Under the pieces are notes generated by a model that was not told the DNA's origin, did no database searches, and saw nothing but the letters and a program-made list of their open reading frames with translations. A stretch of DNA of 64,000 nt from Marivita sp. S6314. GTDB taxonomy: Bacteria > Pseudomonadota > Alphaproteobacteria > Rhodobacterales > Rhodobacteraceae. A program made the translations under genes and the position numbers. Position 1 is the first letter of the stretch. Each line of letters opens with the position of its first letter. The DNA lies in contig NZ_JALKAO010000002.1 in assembly GCF_023015985.1 (NCBI RefSeq), positions 744,001 to 808,000 on the forward strand. The letters are read 5' to 3'. Below are positions 1 to 8,819 of this stretch, piece after piece.

Positions 1-1954
1 CGTCCGCATCGGCGTCTTCCGGCCCGAAGAATACCAGACCTTCGTGAAGGCTGAAAACTTCCTCTGGGCCGTCCGCTGTCACCTGCACCTGGCCGCGCGC
101 CGGGCCACCGAACAGCTGACCTTCGACATGCAGGTCGAGGTGGCAGCCCGCATGCACTACACCGACAAGGGCGGCCGCCGCGCGGTGGAATGGTTCATGC
201 AGGACTTTTTCCGCCACGCCACATCGGTCGGGGATCTCACCCGCATCTTCCTGACTTCACTGGAAGCCTCGCAGAAAAAAGAACCGCCGCTGCTGATGCG
301 GCTCTTCACACGCGCGCCGAAGGTCAAAAAGGGCTACGAGGTGGTCAACAACCGCCTCGCCATCGCGGACGAAACGGCATTCCTGTCGGACAAGATGAAC
401 ATGCTGCGCATCTTCGAGGAAGCCCTGCGCACCGGCCTGCTGATCCACGCCGACGCCATGCGCCTGATCAGCGCCAACCTCACCCTGATCGACACCGACA
501 TGCGCGCCAACAAGGAAGCCCAGCGCATCTTCCTCGATCTGCTGCTGAAACACGGCAATCCCGAACGTGCCCTGCGCCGGATGAACGAACTCGGCGTGCT
601 CTCCGCCTTCATCCCCGAATTCGAACCCATCGTCGCGATGATGCAGTTCAACATGTACCACCATTACACGGTGGACGAACACACCATCCAGTGCATCTGG
701 CACCTGAGCGAGATCGAACATGGCAACCTCGAAGAAGACCTGCCCGTCGCCAGCACGATCCTCAAGGACGGCGTGAACCGCAAGGTTCTGTACGTCGCCC
801 TGTTGCTGCACGACATCGGCAAGGGCCGGCAGGAAGATCACTCCATCCTGGGTGCCAAGATCGCGCGCAAGGTCGCCCCCCGGCTTGGCCTGAACAAGGC
901 CGAGGTCGCCACCGTCGAATGGCTGGTCCGCTACCACCTCCTGATGTCCGACATGGCGCAGAAACGCGACATCGCCGACCCGCGTACCGTGCGCGATTTC
1001 GCAAAGGCGGTGCAAACCAAGGAACGGCTCGATCTGCTCTGCGTGCTCACCGTGTGTGACATCCGGGGCGTCGGTCCAAACACCTGGAACAACTGGAAAG
1101 CGGTCCTGATCCGCGCGCTCTACCGCCAGACCCGCCGCGCGCTCGAAGACGGGATGGAGGCGCTCAACCGGGAAAACCGCGGAACCGAGGCCAAGAAAGC
1201 CCTGCGCGCCGAACTGGCCGACTGGGACGCGAAATCGCTGCGGATCGAAACCGGGCGGCATTATCCACCCTATTGGCAGGGCCTGCATGTCACCGCGCAC
1301 AAGGTTTTTGCCGAGCTTCTGCGCGACATCCAAGACGACGAGATCAAGATCGACATCCACCCCGATGAAGATCGTGACGCCACCCGCGTCTGCTTTGCCC
1401 TCGCCGATCACCCGGGCATCTTTTCGCGCCTCTCCGGAGCGCTGGCGCTGGCCGGGGCAAATGTCGTCGACGCACGCACCTTTACCTCCAAAGACGGCTA
1501 CGCCACCGCCGCCTTCTGGATCCAGGATGGCGACGGGTCACCCTACGAAGACAGCCGCATTCCCCGGTTGCGCCAGACCATCACCAAAACGCTCAGCGGC
1601 GAAGTCGTTGCGCGCGACGCGATCAAACCGCGCGACAAGCTCAAGAAACGCGAACGCGCCTTCAACGTTCCGACATCCATCACCTTCGACAATGACGGGT
1701 CCGAAATCTACACGATCATCGAAGTCGACACCCGCGACCGTCCCGGCCTGTTGTTCGATCTCACCCGCACGCTGGCCGACGCCAATGTCTATATCGCCTC
1801 CGCCGTCATCGCGACCTATGGCGAACAGGTGGTGGACACGTTCTATGTCAAAGACATGTTCGGCTTGAAGTTTCACGCCGAAAGCAAGCAAAGATCGCTC
1901 GAAGCCAAGCTGCGCAGCGCCATCAGCGAAGGTGCAGCCCGCGCCAAGGAATAA
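1..1954 (+). CDS. glnD: GlnD, bifunctional [protein-PII] uridylyltransferase / uridylyl-removing enzyme (5' truncated by window edge)
   Basis: GlnD is the cytosolic nitrogen sensor that uridylylates and de-uridylylates PII proteins in response to glutamine. The reading frame is open from base 2, so the nucleotidyltransferase N-terminus lies outside the window; about 650 residues of the usual 900 or so remain. An HD phosphohydrolase domain is visible (LLHDIGKG with the following HS, bases about 650-1000). Two C-terminal ACT domains follow, one around 1380-1530 (DHPGIFSRLSGALA) and one around 1710-1860 (RDRPGLLFDLTRTLAD). This order matches the family. In related genomes glnD is commonly close to murJ; here two accessory genes lie between them. 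Confidence 0.97.
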   Translation, partial: VRIGVFRPEEYQTFVKAENFLWAVRCHLHLAARRATEQLTFDMQVEVAARMHYTDKGGRRAVEWFMQDFFRHATSVGDLTRIFLTSLEASQKKEPPLLMRLFTRAPKVKKGYEVVNNRLAIADETAFLSDKMNMLRIFEEALRTGLLIHADAMRLISANLTLIDTDMRANKEAQRIFLDLLLKHGNPERALRRMNELGVLSAFIPEFEPIVAMMQFNMYHHYTVDEHTIQCIWHLSEIEHGNLEEDLPVASTILKDGVNRKVLYVALLLHDIGKGRQEDHSILGAKIARKVAPRLGLNKAEVATVEWLVRYHLLMSDMAQKRDIADPRTVRDFAKAVQTKERLDLLCVLTVCDIRGVGPNTWNNWKAVLIRALYRQTRRALEDGMEALNRENRGTEAKKALRAELADWDAKSLRIETGRHYPPYWQGLHVTAHKVFAELLRDIQDDEIKIDIHPDEDRDATRVCFALADHPGIFSRLSGALALAGANVVDARTFTSKDGYATAAFWIQDGDGSPYEDSRIPRLRQTITKTLSGEVVARDAIKPRDKLKKRERAFNVPTSITFDNDGSEIYTIIEVDTRDRPGLLFDLTRTLADANVYIASAVIATYGEQVVDTFYVKDMFGLKFHAESKQRSLEAKLRSAISEGAARAKE

Positions 1955-1981
1955 GCCTCGTCTCAGAGTTCGGAGTACATC

Positions 1982-3871
1982 ATGCAGTTCACCTACACAG
2001 GCACAAACCCCGCGTTTCTCGACCAGTCATTCTTTGACGGCACCGGCACGCTCAGCGTCGCATTGACCTCCTCAACGCCCACGGAGTTTGTCCTGACGCA
2101 CACCGTGTACGCCGAGGCCAATGTCTTTGTCACCTTCCGCGGGTTCGGGTTCGCGGCGGATGCTCAGGGTGTTTTCACATCAGGGATCATCACCTCCATT
2201 GAATTCAACGGGCTCGATATCCGGCAAGCCACCGTCAGCGACATCGGCTGGAGCGCCGTTGCGTTTCAGCAGGCCCTGTTCGACATCGCGAACGCGGCCG
2301 ATTTCACCGGCATCGCGGACTTGTTCAACGAATCCGGCCCCATCACCATCGACGCCAGCAGCGGGCTGAGCGGGTTCGATCAGGAACTTGCCTGGGAACC
2401 CTTCCTGCCGCTTCTCACCCAGCCGATCACCTTCATCGGGTCGCGCTTTGACGACGCGGTCGAAGGCACGTCCCGCGCCGACACGATCAACACTGGCACG
2501 AATACCGAAGATGGCGACCGGATCGTCGCCAGCCTGGGCAATGATACGTTCATCTTCAACCCAACCACGGGCACCGACGCGCCGGGGTTCATCCTCGATT
2601 ATGACCGGATCAACGCGCCCGTGACCTTCGATATCGACGGCGTCCTCAACACCGGGTCCGCCACAGGCGCCGGCTTCACCGACACCTATCAAGATGTCAC
2701 CAATGCGCTGTCGGCCTATCTCGGGCTGGAAGGCACCTCCGGCAATGACAGCTACACCGTTCGCCTTGCCCCGGGCCAGGTGGTGTCCCTGATCGGCGGG
2801 CCAGGGTCCGACAGCTACGATATCGACGCCGAAGGCGCGGTGCCGATCCTTGATTTCCTGTTCACCGATGCCAGCGCCGGGCTGGACCTCAATTTCGCCA
2901 CCGGCGTTGTCGCCAATGACGGGTTCGGCGGCATTGAATCGCTCGACATTACGGGCACGCCCTTGCGCACGATCCTGCTCGCCACAGACACTGACGACGT
3001 TGTGACAGACGGCATGGGCAACCAGCTCGTCCGCGGATTTGACGGGGACGACACGTTCTTTGCCAGCAACCTCGGCAATGACAGCGTTTCGGGGGGCAAT
3101 GGCACCGACACCGTCGTCTTCGCCGAGATCGACGAAGGTCAAAGCACGATCACCTTCTCCGGCGCGATCAGCACCCTGACCGACCGCGACACCCCCGATG
3201 GCAGCACCGCGATGCTGGGCGTCGAAATCATCGAAACCAGCGGCGGCGTTCAGTTCGCCCTCGACCGGCATGACGGGATCGGCCAGATCAGCGCGGCAGA
3301 CCTGACCACCCTCACCGAGCTGTATATCGCCTATTTCAACCGCGCCGCCGACGCGCTGGGTCTGTCGTTCTGGGCCACCGCGTTTCAGAAAAACGGCTTC
3401 TCCCTGCGCGAAATCGCAGAGCTCTTCTTCGATCAACCCGAAACACAATCGCTCTATGATGGCATGTCGAACACCGCTTTTGTAAATGCGGTCTATGGCA
3501 ATGTCTTCGGTCGCAATGCCGATGATGACGGGCGGACCTTCTGGACCTCGCAGCTTGACGCCGGAAACGTCACCCAGGCAGGCTTCATCGTCGATTTCCT
3601 CGCCGGGGCGCGGGCCGAAACCGGATCGCCCGAGGATGTCGCCTTTATCGAAACCAAAACCGATATCGGCCTCTATTTTGCGGTCATTCAGGGTCAAAGC
3701 GATGTTGCCGATGCGCGCGATGTGATGGATGCGTTTGATGGCAGCATTTCCAGCCTGTTCAATGCCATCGGCCTTGCCGACGACGCCCTCGCTGCCGCTG
3801 AACTTGGGTCCACAGACCTGCTCTTGCCGGTGGTGGGTGTCATTGATGATCCTTTCTCTGCAGCGGTCTGA
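1982..3871 (+). CDS. DUF4214-containing, RTX-like acidic protein, probably secreted
   Basis: A 629-residue, acidic, glycine/aspartate-rich protein starting 27 bases after glnD, with CGGAG upstream of its ATG. The middle carries degenerate RTX-type calcium-binding turns (GTSGNDSY near residue 257, GGPGSDSYD, GFDGDDTF, GGNGTDTV). Residues about 440-590 form a DUF4214 region with the typical LYIAYFNRAAD and YGNVFGRNADDDG repeats, found in S-layer-like and type I-secreted proteins. There is no Sec signal peptide, which fits type I secretion by a C-terminal signal, but no ABC exporter genes are nearby. Function is unknown. Its place between glnD and murJ suggests an accessory insertion (inference). 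Confidence 0.8.
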   Translation: MQFTYTGTNPAFLDQSFFDGTGTLSVALTSSTPTEFVLTHTVYAEANVFVTFRGFGFAADAQGVFTSGIITSIEFNGLDIRQATVSDIGWSAVAFQQALFDIANAADFTGIADLFNESGPITIDASSGLSGFDQELAWEPFLPLLTQPITFIGSRFDDAVEGTSRADTINTGTNTEDGDRIVASLGNDTFIFNPTTGTDAPGFILDYDRINAPVTFDIDGVLNTGSATGAGFTDTYQDVTNALSAYLGLEGTSGNDSYTVRLAPGQVVSLIGGPGSDSYDIDAEGAVPILDFLFTDASAGLDLNFATGVVANDGFGGIESLDITGTPLRTILLATDTDDVVTDGMGNQLVRGFDGDDTFFASNLGNDSVSGGNGTDTVVFAEIDEGQSTITFSGAISTLTDRDTPDGSTAMLGVEIIETSGGVQFALDRHDGIGQISAADLTTLTELYIAYFNRAADALGLSFWATAFQKNGFSLREIAELFFDQPETQSLYDGMSNTAFVNAVYGNVFGRNADDDGRTFWTSQLDAGNVTQAGFIVDFLAGARAETGSPEDVAFIETKTDIGLYFAVIQGQSDVADARDVMDAFDGSISSLFNAIGLADDALAAAELGSTDLLLPVVGVIDDPFSAAV

Positions 3872-3880
3872 CCGCCGCGC

Positions 3881-4198
3881 CTAATACCCGCTCAAGTCCG
3901 GCCCCTTCGGCGCGTCATCGTCACCGAAGGGGTCACGCCCCGAGATCGCGCGGCGCAATCGCTCCTGATCCCGCGCCTGTTGTTGCAAGTGAACATCCCG
4001 GTACCGCCGGTCCCGGCGCGTCGCCTCGAACAGCGCGCGCGCTTCGGTGATCGGAACCAAACCCGCCACGGGCCGCCCCCGCCTGAGGATCGCGTAGCGC
4101 GTGTCGTGAAAATTCACATCATCCAGAACGCGCCGCAGATTGCTGCGCAGGGTCTCGGTGCTGATGTCCTCCAGCGGAGACGAATTATAGATAAACAT
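3881..4198 (-). CDS. Orphan Phd/YefM-type antitoxin-like protein
   Basis: A 105-residue protein starting MFIYNSSPLEDIS, with GAAAGGG just upstream of the ATG. Its N-terminal half fits the Phd/YefM fold (residues about 12-55: STETLRSNLRRVLDDVN, then RYAILRRGRPVAGLVPI), which in antitoxins forms the DNA-binding dimer. The second half is charged and arginine-rich and does not resemble a recognised toxin-binding tail. No RelE, YoeB or Doc-like gene lies on either side, so it is an orphan or a stand-alone regulator. Four TTGTACG repeats sit 110-225 bases upstream, resembling the TGTACA core of YefM operators. Family is likely; role is inferred. Confidence 0.7.
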   Translation of the reverse strand: MFIYNSSPLEDISTETLRSNLRRVLDDVNFHDTRYAILRRGRPVAGLVPITEARALFEATRRDRRYRDVHLQQQARDQERLRRAISGRDPFGDDDAPKGPDLSGY

Positions 4199-4312
4199 GG
4201 GTGCCCTTTCACAGACGCGGGCCCCCACCCTGTCGGCAAAAGGTTGAAAAATCGTTTGCGGACCGACCGCAATTTGCGCGCGGCAACACCACATCGAACC
4301 GGACGGTCCAGC

Positions 4313-4422
4313 CGTACAATTCGTACAACAACCGTTCCAACACCGACAACTCCCCCAAAACCCCCGAAAATCCGCTGTTTTTCCCGCGTGAGCCGTACAA
4401 ACCGTCCGCTCCAAGCGTACAA
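4313..4422. promoter_or_regulatory. Four CGTACAA (TTGTACG) repeats between the antitoxin gene and murJ
   Basis: The heptamer CGTACAA occurs on the plus strand at 4313, 4322, 4394 and 4416, all in the same orientation, inside the divergent spacer between the Phd/YefM-like gene and murJ. GTAC centres are spaced 9, 72 and 22 bases. YefM-family operators are built around TGTACA, so these may be autoregulatory sites of the adjacent antitoxin-like protein, possibly also affecting murJ. Binding is inferred. Confidence 0.45.
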
Positions 4423-4481
4423 CAGCCCCTTTTCGCGGCCGGATTTCTGCTCTAGGCCAGTCCTCACGCACAAGGAGCCTT

Positions 4482-6029
4482 ATGAAACCCATCCGCCTCA
4501 TATCCGGTGTTCTCACCGTCGGCTTCTGGACCCTCATGAGCCGCGTTCTGGGCGTCCTGCGCGAAGTGATGATCCTCGCCCTCATCGGCCCAGGCCCGGT
4601 GATGGACGCCTTCGTCGCAGCCTTCCGCCTGCCCAACATGTTCCGCCGCTTCTTCGCCGAAGGCGCGTTCAACGCGTCCTTTGTTCCCATGTTTTCCAAG
4701 CGGTTAGAGTCCGGCGACGACCCGGAAGGTTTTGCCACGCAGGCGCTGAGCGGATTGGCCTTTGTCCTGCTGATCCTCAGCGCACTCGCGATGATCTTCA
4801 TGCCCGCATTGGTCTGGGCCACCGCCGGAGGCTTCGTCGGAGACGCCCGCTTTGACCTTACCGTCGATTATGGGCGCATCGTTTTTCCCTACATCTTCCT
4901 GATTTCGTTAACAGCCCTGTTTTCCGGCGTCCTGAACGCCGCAGGTCGCTTTGCGGCAGCGGCGGCGGCACCGGTTTTCCTCAATATTTTCGTATGCTTA
5001 TCCATGGCGACCGGGGCGTATCTCGGGGGCGAAACTATTCGCTGGCTGATCTGGTCGGTGCCCGTGGCGGGCCTTGCCCAGCTGGCTCTTGTCTGGGTTA
5101 CTGCAGATCGCGCTGGCGTCCGGTTGCGCCCGGCGCGTCCGCGCTGGTCGCCCGAGATGAAACGCCTTGTTGTCGTGGCCGTGCCTGCAGCGCTCGCGGG
5201 GGGCGTGATGCAGATCAATCTGCTTGTTGGTCAACAGGTTGCGTCACATTTCGACAAGGCCGTCGGGTGGCTTTATGCGGCCGACCGGCTCTACCAGCTC
5301 CCATTGGGCGTGGTCGGGATTGCGGTGGGCATTGTGCTCTTGCCAGACCTCTCCCGCCGCCTGAGCGCGCAGGATGATGCAGGCGCCAAACACGCCTTTT
5401 CGCGCGCCGGGGAATTGTCCCTCGCGTTAACCATTCCTGCTGCTGTGGCGCTTGTGGTGATTCCCCTGCCTCTTGTGTCGGTTCTCTTCCAGCGCGGGGC
5501 AACCGGGGCCGATGACAGCGCGGCCATCGCCGCCGCCGTTGCGATCTACGGTCTGGGCCTGCCGGCCTTTGTCCTTCAGAAGGTTCTGCAGCCACTGTTC
5601 TTTGCCCGCGAAGACACGAAATCCCCCTTTAAATTCGCGGTTTGGGCGATGATCGTGAATGCCGTGATTGCCATCGGCCTGGCCCCTGTCATCGGCTGGA
5701 TCGCTCCGGCAATTGCCACCACCGTGGCCGGTTGGGTCATGGTCGCCCTGCTGGGGATCGGTGGCCGCAAACTGGGCGATGTCGCGCGCTTCGACAGCCA
5801 GTTCCGCCGCCGCATCTGGCGGGTCTGCCTGGCCTCAATCGTGATGGGTGCGGTCTTGTGGTTTACCACGCTCCTGTTGGGCCCGTTCCTGGCTCTTGCA
5901 GGGATTCGCTTCATCGCGCTCGCGGCGCTGATCGCCATCGGCATGGTCAGCTACGCGCTTGCCGGACAACTTCTCGGCGCGTTTTCCCTGCGCGAACTCA
6001 AAGGCGCGTTCCGGCGAGGCAGCGCCTAG
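4482..6029 (+). CDS. murJ: MurJ, lipid II flippase
   Basis: A 515-residue polytopic inner-membrane protein of the MurJ/MviN family (MOP superfamily), which moves lipid-linked peptidoglycan precursors across the cytoplasmic membrane. Family features include the N-terminal SRVLGVLREVMI segment, the FRLPNMFRRFFAEGAFNASFVPMFSKRL block (residues about 47-75), the ADRLYQLPLGVVGIAVGIVLLPDLSR stretch and roughly 14 hydrophobic segments. Length is normal. AAGGAG lies 5-8 bases before the ATG. The stop overlaps by 4 bases with the convergent rhomboid-like gene. Confidence 0.97.
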   Translation: MKPIRLISGVLTVGFWTLMSRVLGVLREVMILALIGPGPVMDAFVAAFRLPNMFRRFFAEGAFNASFVPMFSKRLESGDDPEGFATQALSGLAFVLLILSALAMIFMPALVWATAGGFVGDARFDLTVDYGRIVFPYIFLISLTALFSGVLNAAGRFAAAAAAPVFLNIFVCLSMATGAYLGGETIRWLIWSVPVAGLAQLALVWVTADRAGVRLRPARPRWSPEMKRLVVVAVPAALAGGVMQINLLVGQQVASHFDKAVGWLYAADRLYQLPLGVVGIAVGIVLLPDLSRRLSAQDDAGAKHAFSRAGELSLALTIPAAVALVVIPLPLVSVLFQRGATGADDSAAIAAAVAIYGLGLPAFVLQKVLQPLFFAREDTKSPFKFAVWAMIVNAVIAIGLAPVIGWIAPAIATTVAGWVMVALLGIGGRKLGDVARFDSQFRRRIWRVCLASIVMGAVLWFTTLLLGPFLALAGIRFIALAALIAIGMVSYALAGQLLGAFSLRELKGAFRRGSA

Positions 6030-6751
6030 TCCCGCTGCCGCAACCGGTCCAGCAGTTTCGCAAACCCGCCGGGCACTAGGATCATCGACAGCAGGAACCC
6101 GATGGCAAAGCCTGACAGGTCCGCCACCCATTCCGCGTTGGATCCGAACAGCAGGCCAAACAGCAACTGAATTCCCAAAAGAAACCCGATCAGCGAAAAC
6201 GCCCGGACCTGATTTTCGCCCAACTGCCCCAGCCGCAACCACAGCATGTAGGTGAACCCACCGATCAACCCGTAAACCGCTGGAAACGCGCCAATTAACG
6301 GTTGCGACCCACCGATGGTGACGGCGTAGAACACGGCTCCTCCGGCAGCGGACACAAAGAAAATCGCAAGCACGGCAAAGCTGCCCATGGCCTCTCCGAC
6401 CATCTTGCCCAGCGCCAGCAGCATCACACCGGCAAACAGTGCGTGGGTAAAGCTGGCATGGACAAACGGGTAGGTGAACATGCGGAACACATGCTCCATC
6501 GGCCAGCGCCCGGTTTCGCGCATCCAGGCGAAAATCTCGGACGAAAAAGCGAACCGCTCCAGCAGCACAATCCGCCATCCCACCGCAGTCGGACCACCCA
6601 CGATCCCCCGCGCGCCAAGGTTCACCGCCACCTCTATTCCGACGATCACCAGGAACAAGGCAATCACCACGGGCGGCAATGGGTTGAGAGGGGGTTCGTT
6701 ATGTGGATGGGTCACGGCGCGGGGCCCTTGCTTGACGGCACTGGGGGTCAT
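6026..6751 (-). CDS. Rhomboid-fold membrane protein lacking the catalytic Ser and His
   Basis: About 241 residues with six or seven hydrophobic segments and the rhomboid layout: an FTYPFVHASFTHALFAGVMLLALG block and a late GFAIGF glycine-zipper helix. In active rhomboid proteases the serine sits in G-x-S-G and the histidine starts an AHxxG helix. Here the positions read GAFPAVYG and WVADLSG, so serine is replaced by phenylalanine and histidine by aspartate. It is therefore expected to be a pseudoprotease that binds membrane proteins rather than cleaves them. The start is uncertain: ATG at 6751 has a weak Shine-Dalgarno, and a GTG about 35 bases further in is also possible. Divergent from trpS with a very short spacer. 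Confidence 0.82.
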   Translation of the reverse strand: MTPSAVKQGPRAVTHPHNEPPLNPLPPVVIALFLVIVGIEVAVNLGARGIVGGPTAVGWRIVLLERFAFSSEIFAWMRETGRWPMEHVFRMFTYPFVHASFTHALFAGVMLLALGKMVGEAMGSFAVLAIFFVSAAGGAVFYAVTIGGSQPLIGAFPAVYGLIGGFTYMLWLRLGQLGENQVRAFSLIGFLLGIQLLFGLLFGSNAEWVADLSGFAIGFLLSMILVPGGFAKLLDRLRQRD

Positions 6752-6793
6752 GGGTAAGGCACCGGAACCACATTTGCCAGATGGAGAATTGCC

Positions 6794-7825
6794 ATGTCCG
6801 AGGGGGTCCAAACCTCTCCCGCTTTCACGCCCCGGGTTTTCTCGGGGATTCAGCCCTCAGGCGGGCTGACACTCGGCAACTACCTGGGGGCCATGAAGCG
6901 TTTCGTCGAAATGCAGGGCGTCGGGTACGAAACGATTTACTGCATGGTCGACATGCACGCGATCACCGTCTGGCAAGACCCGGACGCGTTGCGGCGCCAG
7001 ACCCGCGAATTGGCCGCGGGCTACATCGCCAGTGGCATCGACCCGGATAAATCCATTCTTTTCAATCAGTCACAAGTGGCCGAACACGCGCAGCTTGCGT
7101 GGATCTTCAACTGCGTCGCCCGCATGGGTTGGATGAAGCGCATGACGCAATGGAAAGACAAGGCCGGCAAGAACCAGGAAAACGCGTCTCTTGGCCTGTT
7201 TGCGTACCCGGCCCTGATGGCGGCAGACATCCTTGTCTATCACGCCACACATGTGCCCGTCGGCGAAGACCAGAAGCAGCATCTTGAACTGACGCGCGAT
7301 ATTGCGACCAAGTTCAATCACGACTTCAAGACCGACTTCTTCCCGATCACCGAACCGGTGATCGAAGGCGCCGCCACGCGGGTCATGTCCCTGCGCGACG
7401 GGTCCAAGAAGATGTCCAAGTCTGATCCGTCGGATGCCAGCCGCATCAACATGACCGATGACGCCGACGCGATTGCGCAAAAGATCCGCAAGGCCAAGAC
7501 CGACCCGGACGGATTGCCCTCAGAGGCCAAGGGCTTGGAAGACCGGCCCGAGGCGCGCAACCTGGTGAACATCTATGCCGCTTTGGCCGATCAGTCGGTG
7601 GAGTCCGTGCTGTCGGAAATGGGTGGCAAGCAGTTCTCGGAATTCAAGCCGCTGTTGTCGGAATTGGCCGTGGAAAAGCTGTCCCCGATTTCGTCGGAAA
7701 TGGCCCGCCTGATGCAAAGCCCAGACGAAATCGACGCGATCCTCGCCAAGGGGGCCGGCCGCGCCAGAGAGATCGCCGCGCCGATCCTCAAAAAGACCTA
7801 CGAGATCGTCGGCATGGTCGGATGA
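6794..7825 (+). CDS. trpS: TrpS, tryptophanyl-tRNA synthetase
   Basis: A class I aminoacyl-tRNA synthetase of 343 residues that charges tRNA-Trp in the cytosol. The ATP-binding HIGH-equivalent lies in [20 protein letters not shown] (about residues 16-34), and the KMSKS signature is intact in [15 protein letters not shown] (about 200-213). Also present is the typical [16 protein letters not shown] motif. Length is normal for bacterial TrpS. GGAG precedes the ATG. A GC-rich hairpin follows the stop codon. Confidence 0.98.
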   Translation: MSEGVQTSPAFTPRVFSGIQPSGGLTLGNYLGAMKRFVEMQGVGYETIYCMVDMHAITVWQDPDALRRQTRELAAGYIASGIDPDKSILFNQSQVAEHAQLAWIFNCVARMGWMKRMTQWKDKAGKNQENASLGLFAYPALMAADILVYHATHVPVGEDQKQHLELTRDIATKFNHDFKTDFFPITEPVIEGAATRVMSLRDGSKKMSKSDPSDASRINMTDDADAIAQKIRKAKTDPDGLPSEAKGLEDRPEARNLVNIYAALADQSVESVLSEMGGKQFSEFKPLLSELAVEKLSPISSEMARLMQSPDEIDAILAKGAGRAREIAAPILKKTYEIVGMVG

Positions 7826-7831
7826 CAAAAA

Positions 7832-7854
7832 GGGGCGCTCTGATCGAGCGCCCC
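7832..7854 (+). terminator. Hairpin terminator after trpS
   Basis: A perfect 9-bp stem, GGGGCGCTC (7832-7840) and GAGCGCCCC (7846-7854), with loop TGATC starts 7 bases after the trpS stop. It is flanked by an A-run on the left but has no strong T-run on the right, so it is a plausible but not canonical intrinsic terminator. Confidence 0.6.
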
Positions 7855-8128
7855 AAGTCATTTGGTCGTTTCTTTTCAGGATCGGGCTGGTGTTCAGGCC
7901 ACGCTTTGTGCTGGTCCGGCGCTCGACGGGGCCGCGCAAAGGGTGATGATTGCGTTGCGTACCAGTTGGTTGCGCCGTCTGCATGGGGAGTGCAGAGGGT
8001 TTATGGGTGTAAACACATATTGTGTGGCCTGCATGAGAGGCCAGAGTCCTTGTGGTTGGTACAACACCCGCACCTTGGCCTCGACGATGCCCCAATAGGC
8101 GTTTCGCCAGGCCGAGATATTAAGGGCC

Positions 8129-8758
8129 GTGCGCAAACGCATGTGCCTGTCGGACCCAACGCGGCCGCTCATGCTCAAGGAAACGGAACTGGCCGAAGAA
8201 TTCGGTGTGTCGCGCACACCCATCCGCCAGATCCTGCAATTGCTGGCCCATGCCCAGCTGGTGGAAACCCATATAGGCGTCGGCACATCCAGCGTGGTGA
8301 TGAACGAAGCGGACAAGGTTTCGCATTTCCGTGTTTACATGGACATCACCCGTATCGCTGCCCACATCGCCGGGGACACGCCTGCACCGCGTCATACAAC
8401 ACTTGAATTGATGGCGGTGCAGAACATGCTCAAGGTGGATGATGATCGCTCTGCAGATGCGTTTGTTGCGCTCTACGGGCGGGTGATTGACGCGATGGCG
8501 CTGACGGTGATGGACCCGATCCTGTGCTTTGCCATTCAGGCGGCCCATTGGCGCGCGCTAAGGTGGCGGGCGCAGGACATTCAGACCGGCGGTACCGAAA
8601 TCTGGAAATCGGTGGAAGCGAACCTGCAAAACGCCGTGGACGGTGCGTTGTCGGGCAAAAGCCGCATCCTGCTATTGGCGGCATCCCATAATGGTCAACG
8701 GTATATTCAGGAGATGGCCCAGCATACCACTGCCCCCACCCCGTCCCCGGGGGATTGA
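8129..8758 (+). CDS. GntR-family (FCD-like) transcriptional regulator with disrupted 5' end
   Basis: The wHTH of the GntR family is clear (ETELAEEFGVSRTPIRQILQLLAHAQLVE), followed by a short FCD-type ligand domain; about 209 residues from a GTG at 8129. The first wHTH helix is encoded upstream of any normal start: the frame reads AFRQAEILRAVRKRM right after an in-frame TAG at 8096-8098, which itself sits three codons after an ATG at 8087. This suggests a nonsense change at codon 4 of an original gene starting at 8087. Translation could re-initiate at GTG 8129 or ATG 8141 with a shortened helix. It precedes an aminotransferase gene and may have regulated it. Confidence 0.65.
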   Translation: MRKRMCLSDPTRPLMLKETELAEEFGVSRTPIRQILQLLAHAQLVETHIGVGTSSVVMNEADKVSHFRVYMDITRIAAHIAGDTPAPRHTTLELMAVQNMLKVDDDRSADAFVALYGRVIDAMALTVMDPILCFAIQAAHWRALRWRAQDIQTGGTEIWKSVEANLQNAVDGALSGKSRILLLAASHNGQRYIQEMAQHTTAPTPSPGD

Positions 8759-8819
8759 CTTTCGCCGCGCGCGCCACCTTTGTGGACGTGAAACGGCATC
8801 GCAATCGGGGGGCATCGCC

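Noticed and set aside
2180-3697. Long minus-strand open frame (505 codons) opposite the DUF4214 gene
   Set aside because: The plus-strand product has recognisable domains; the opposite frame gives low-complexity sequence without any family signature, as expected for antisense shadows in GC-rich DNA.
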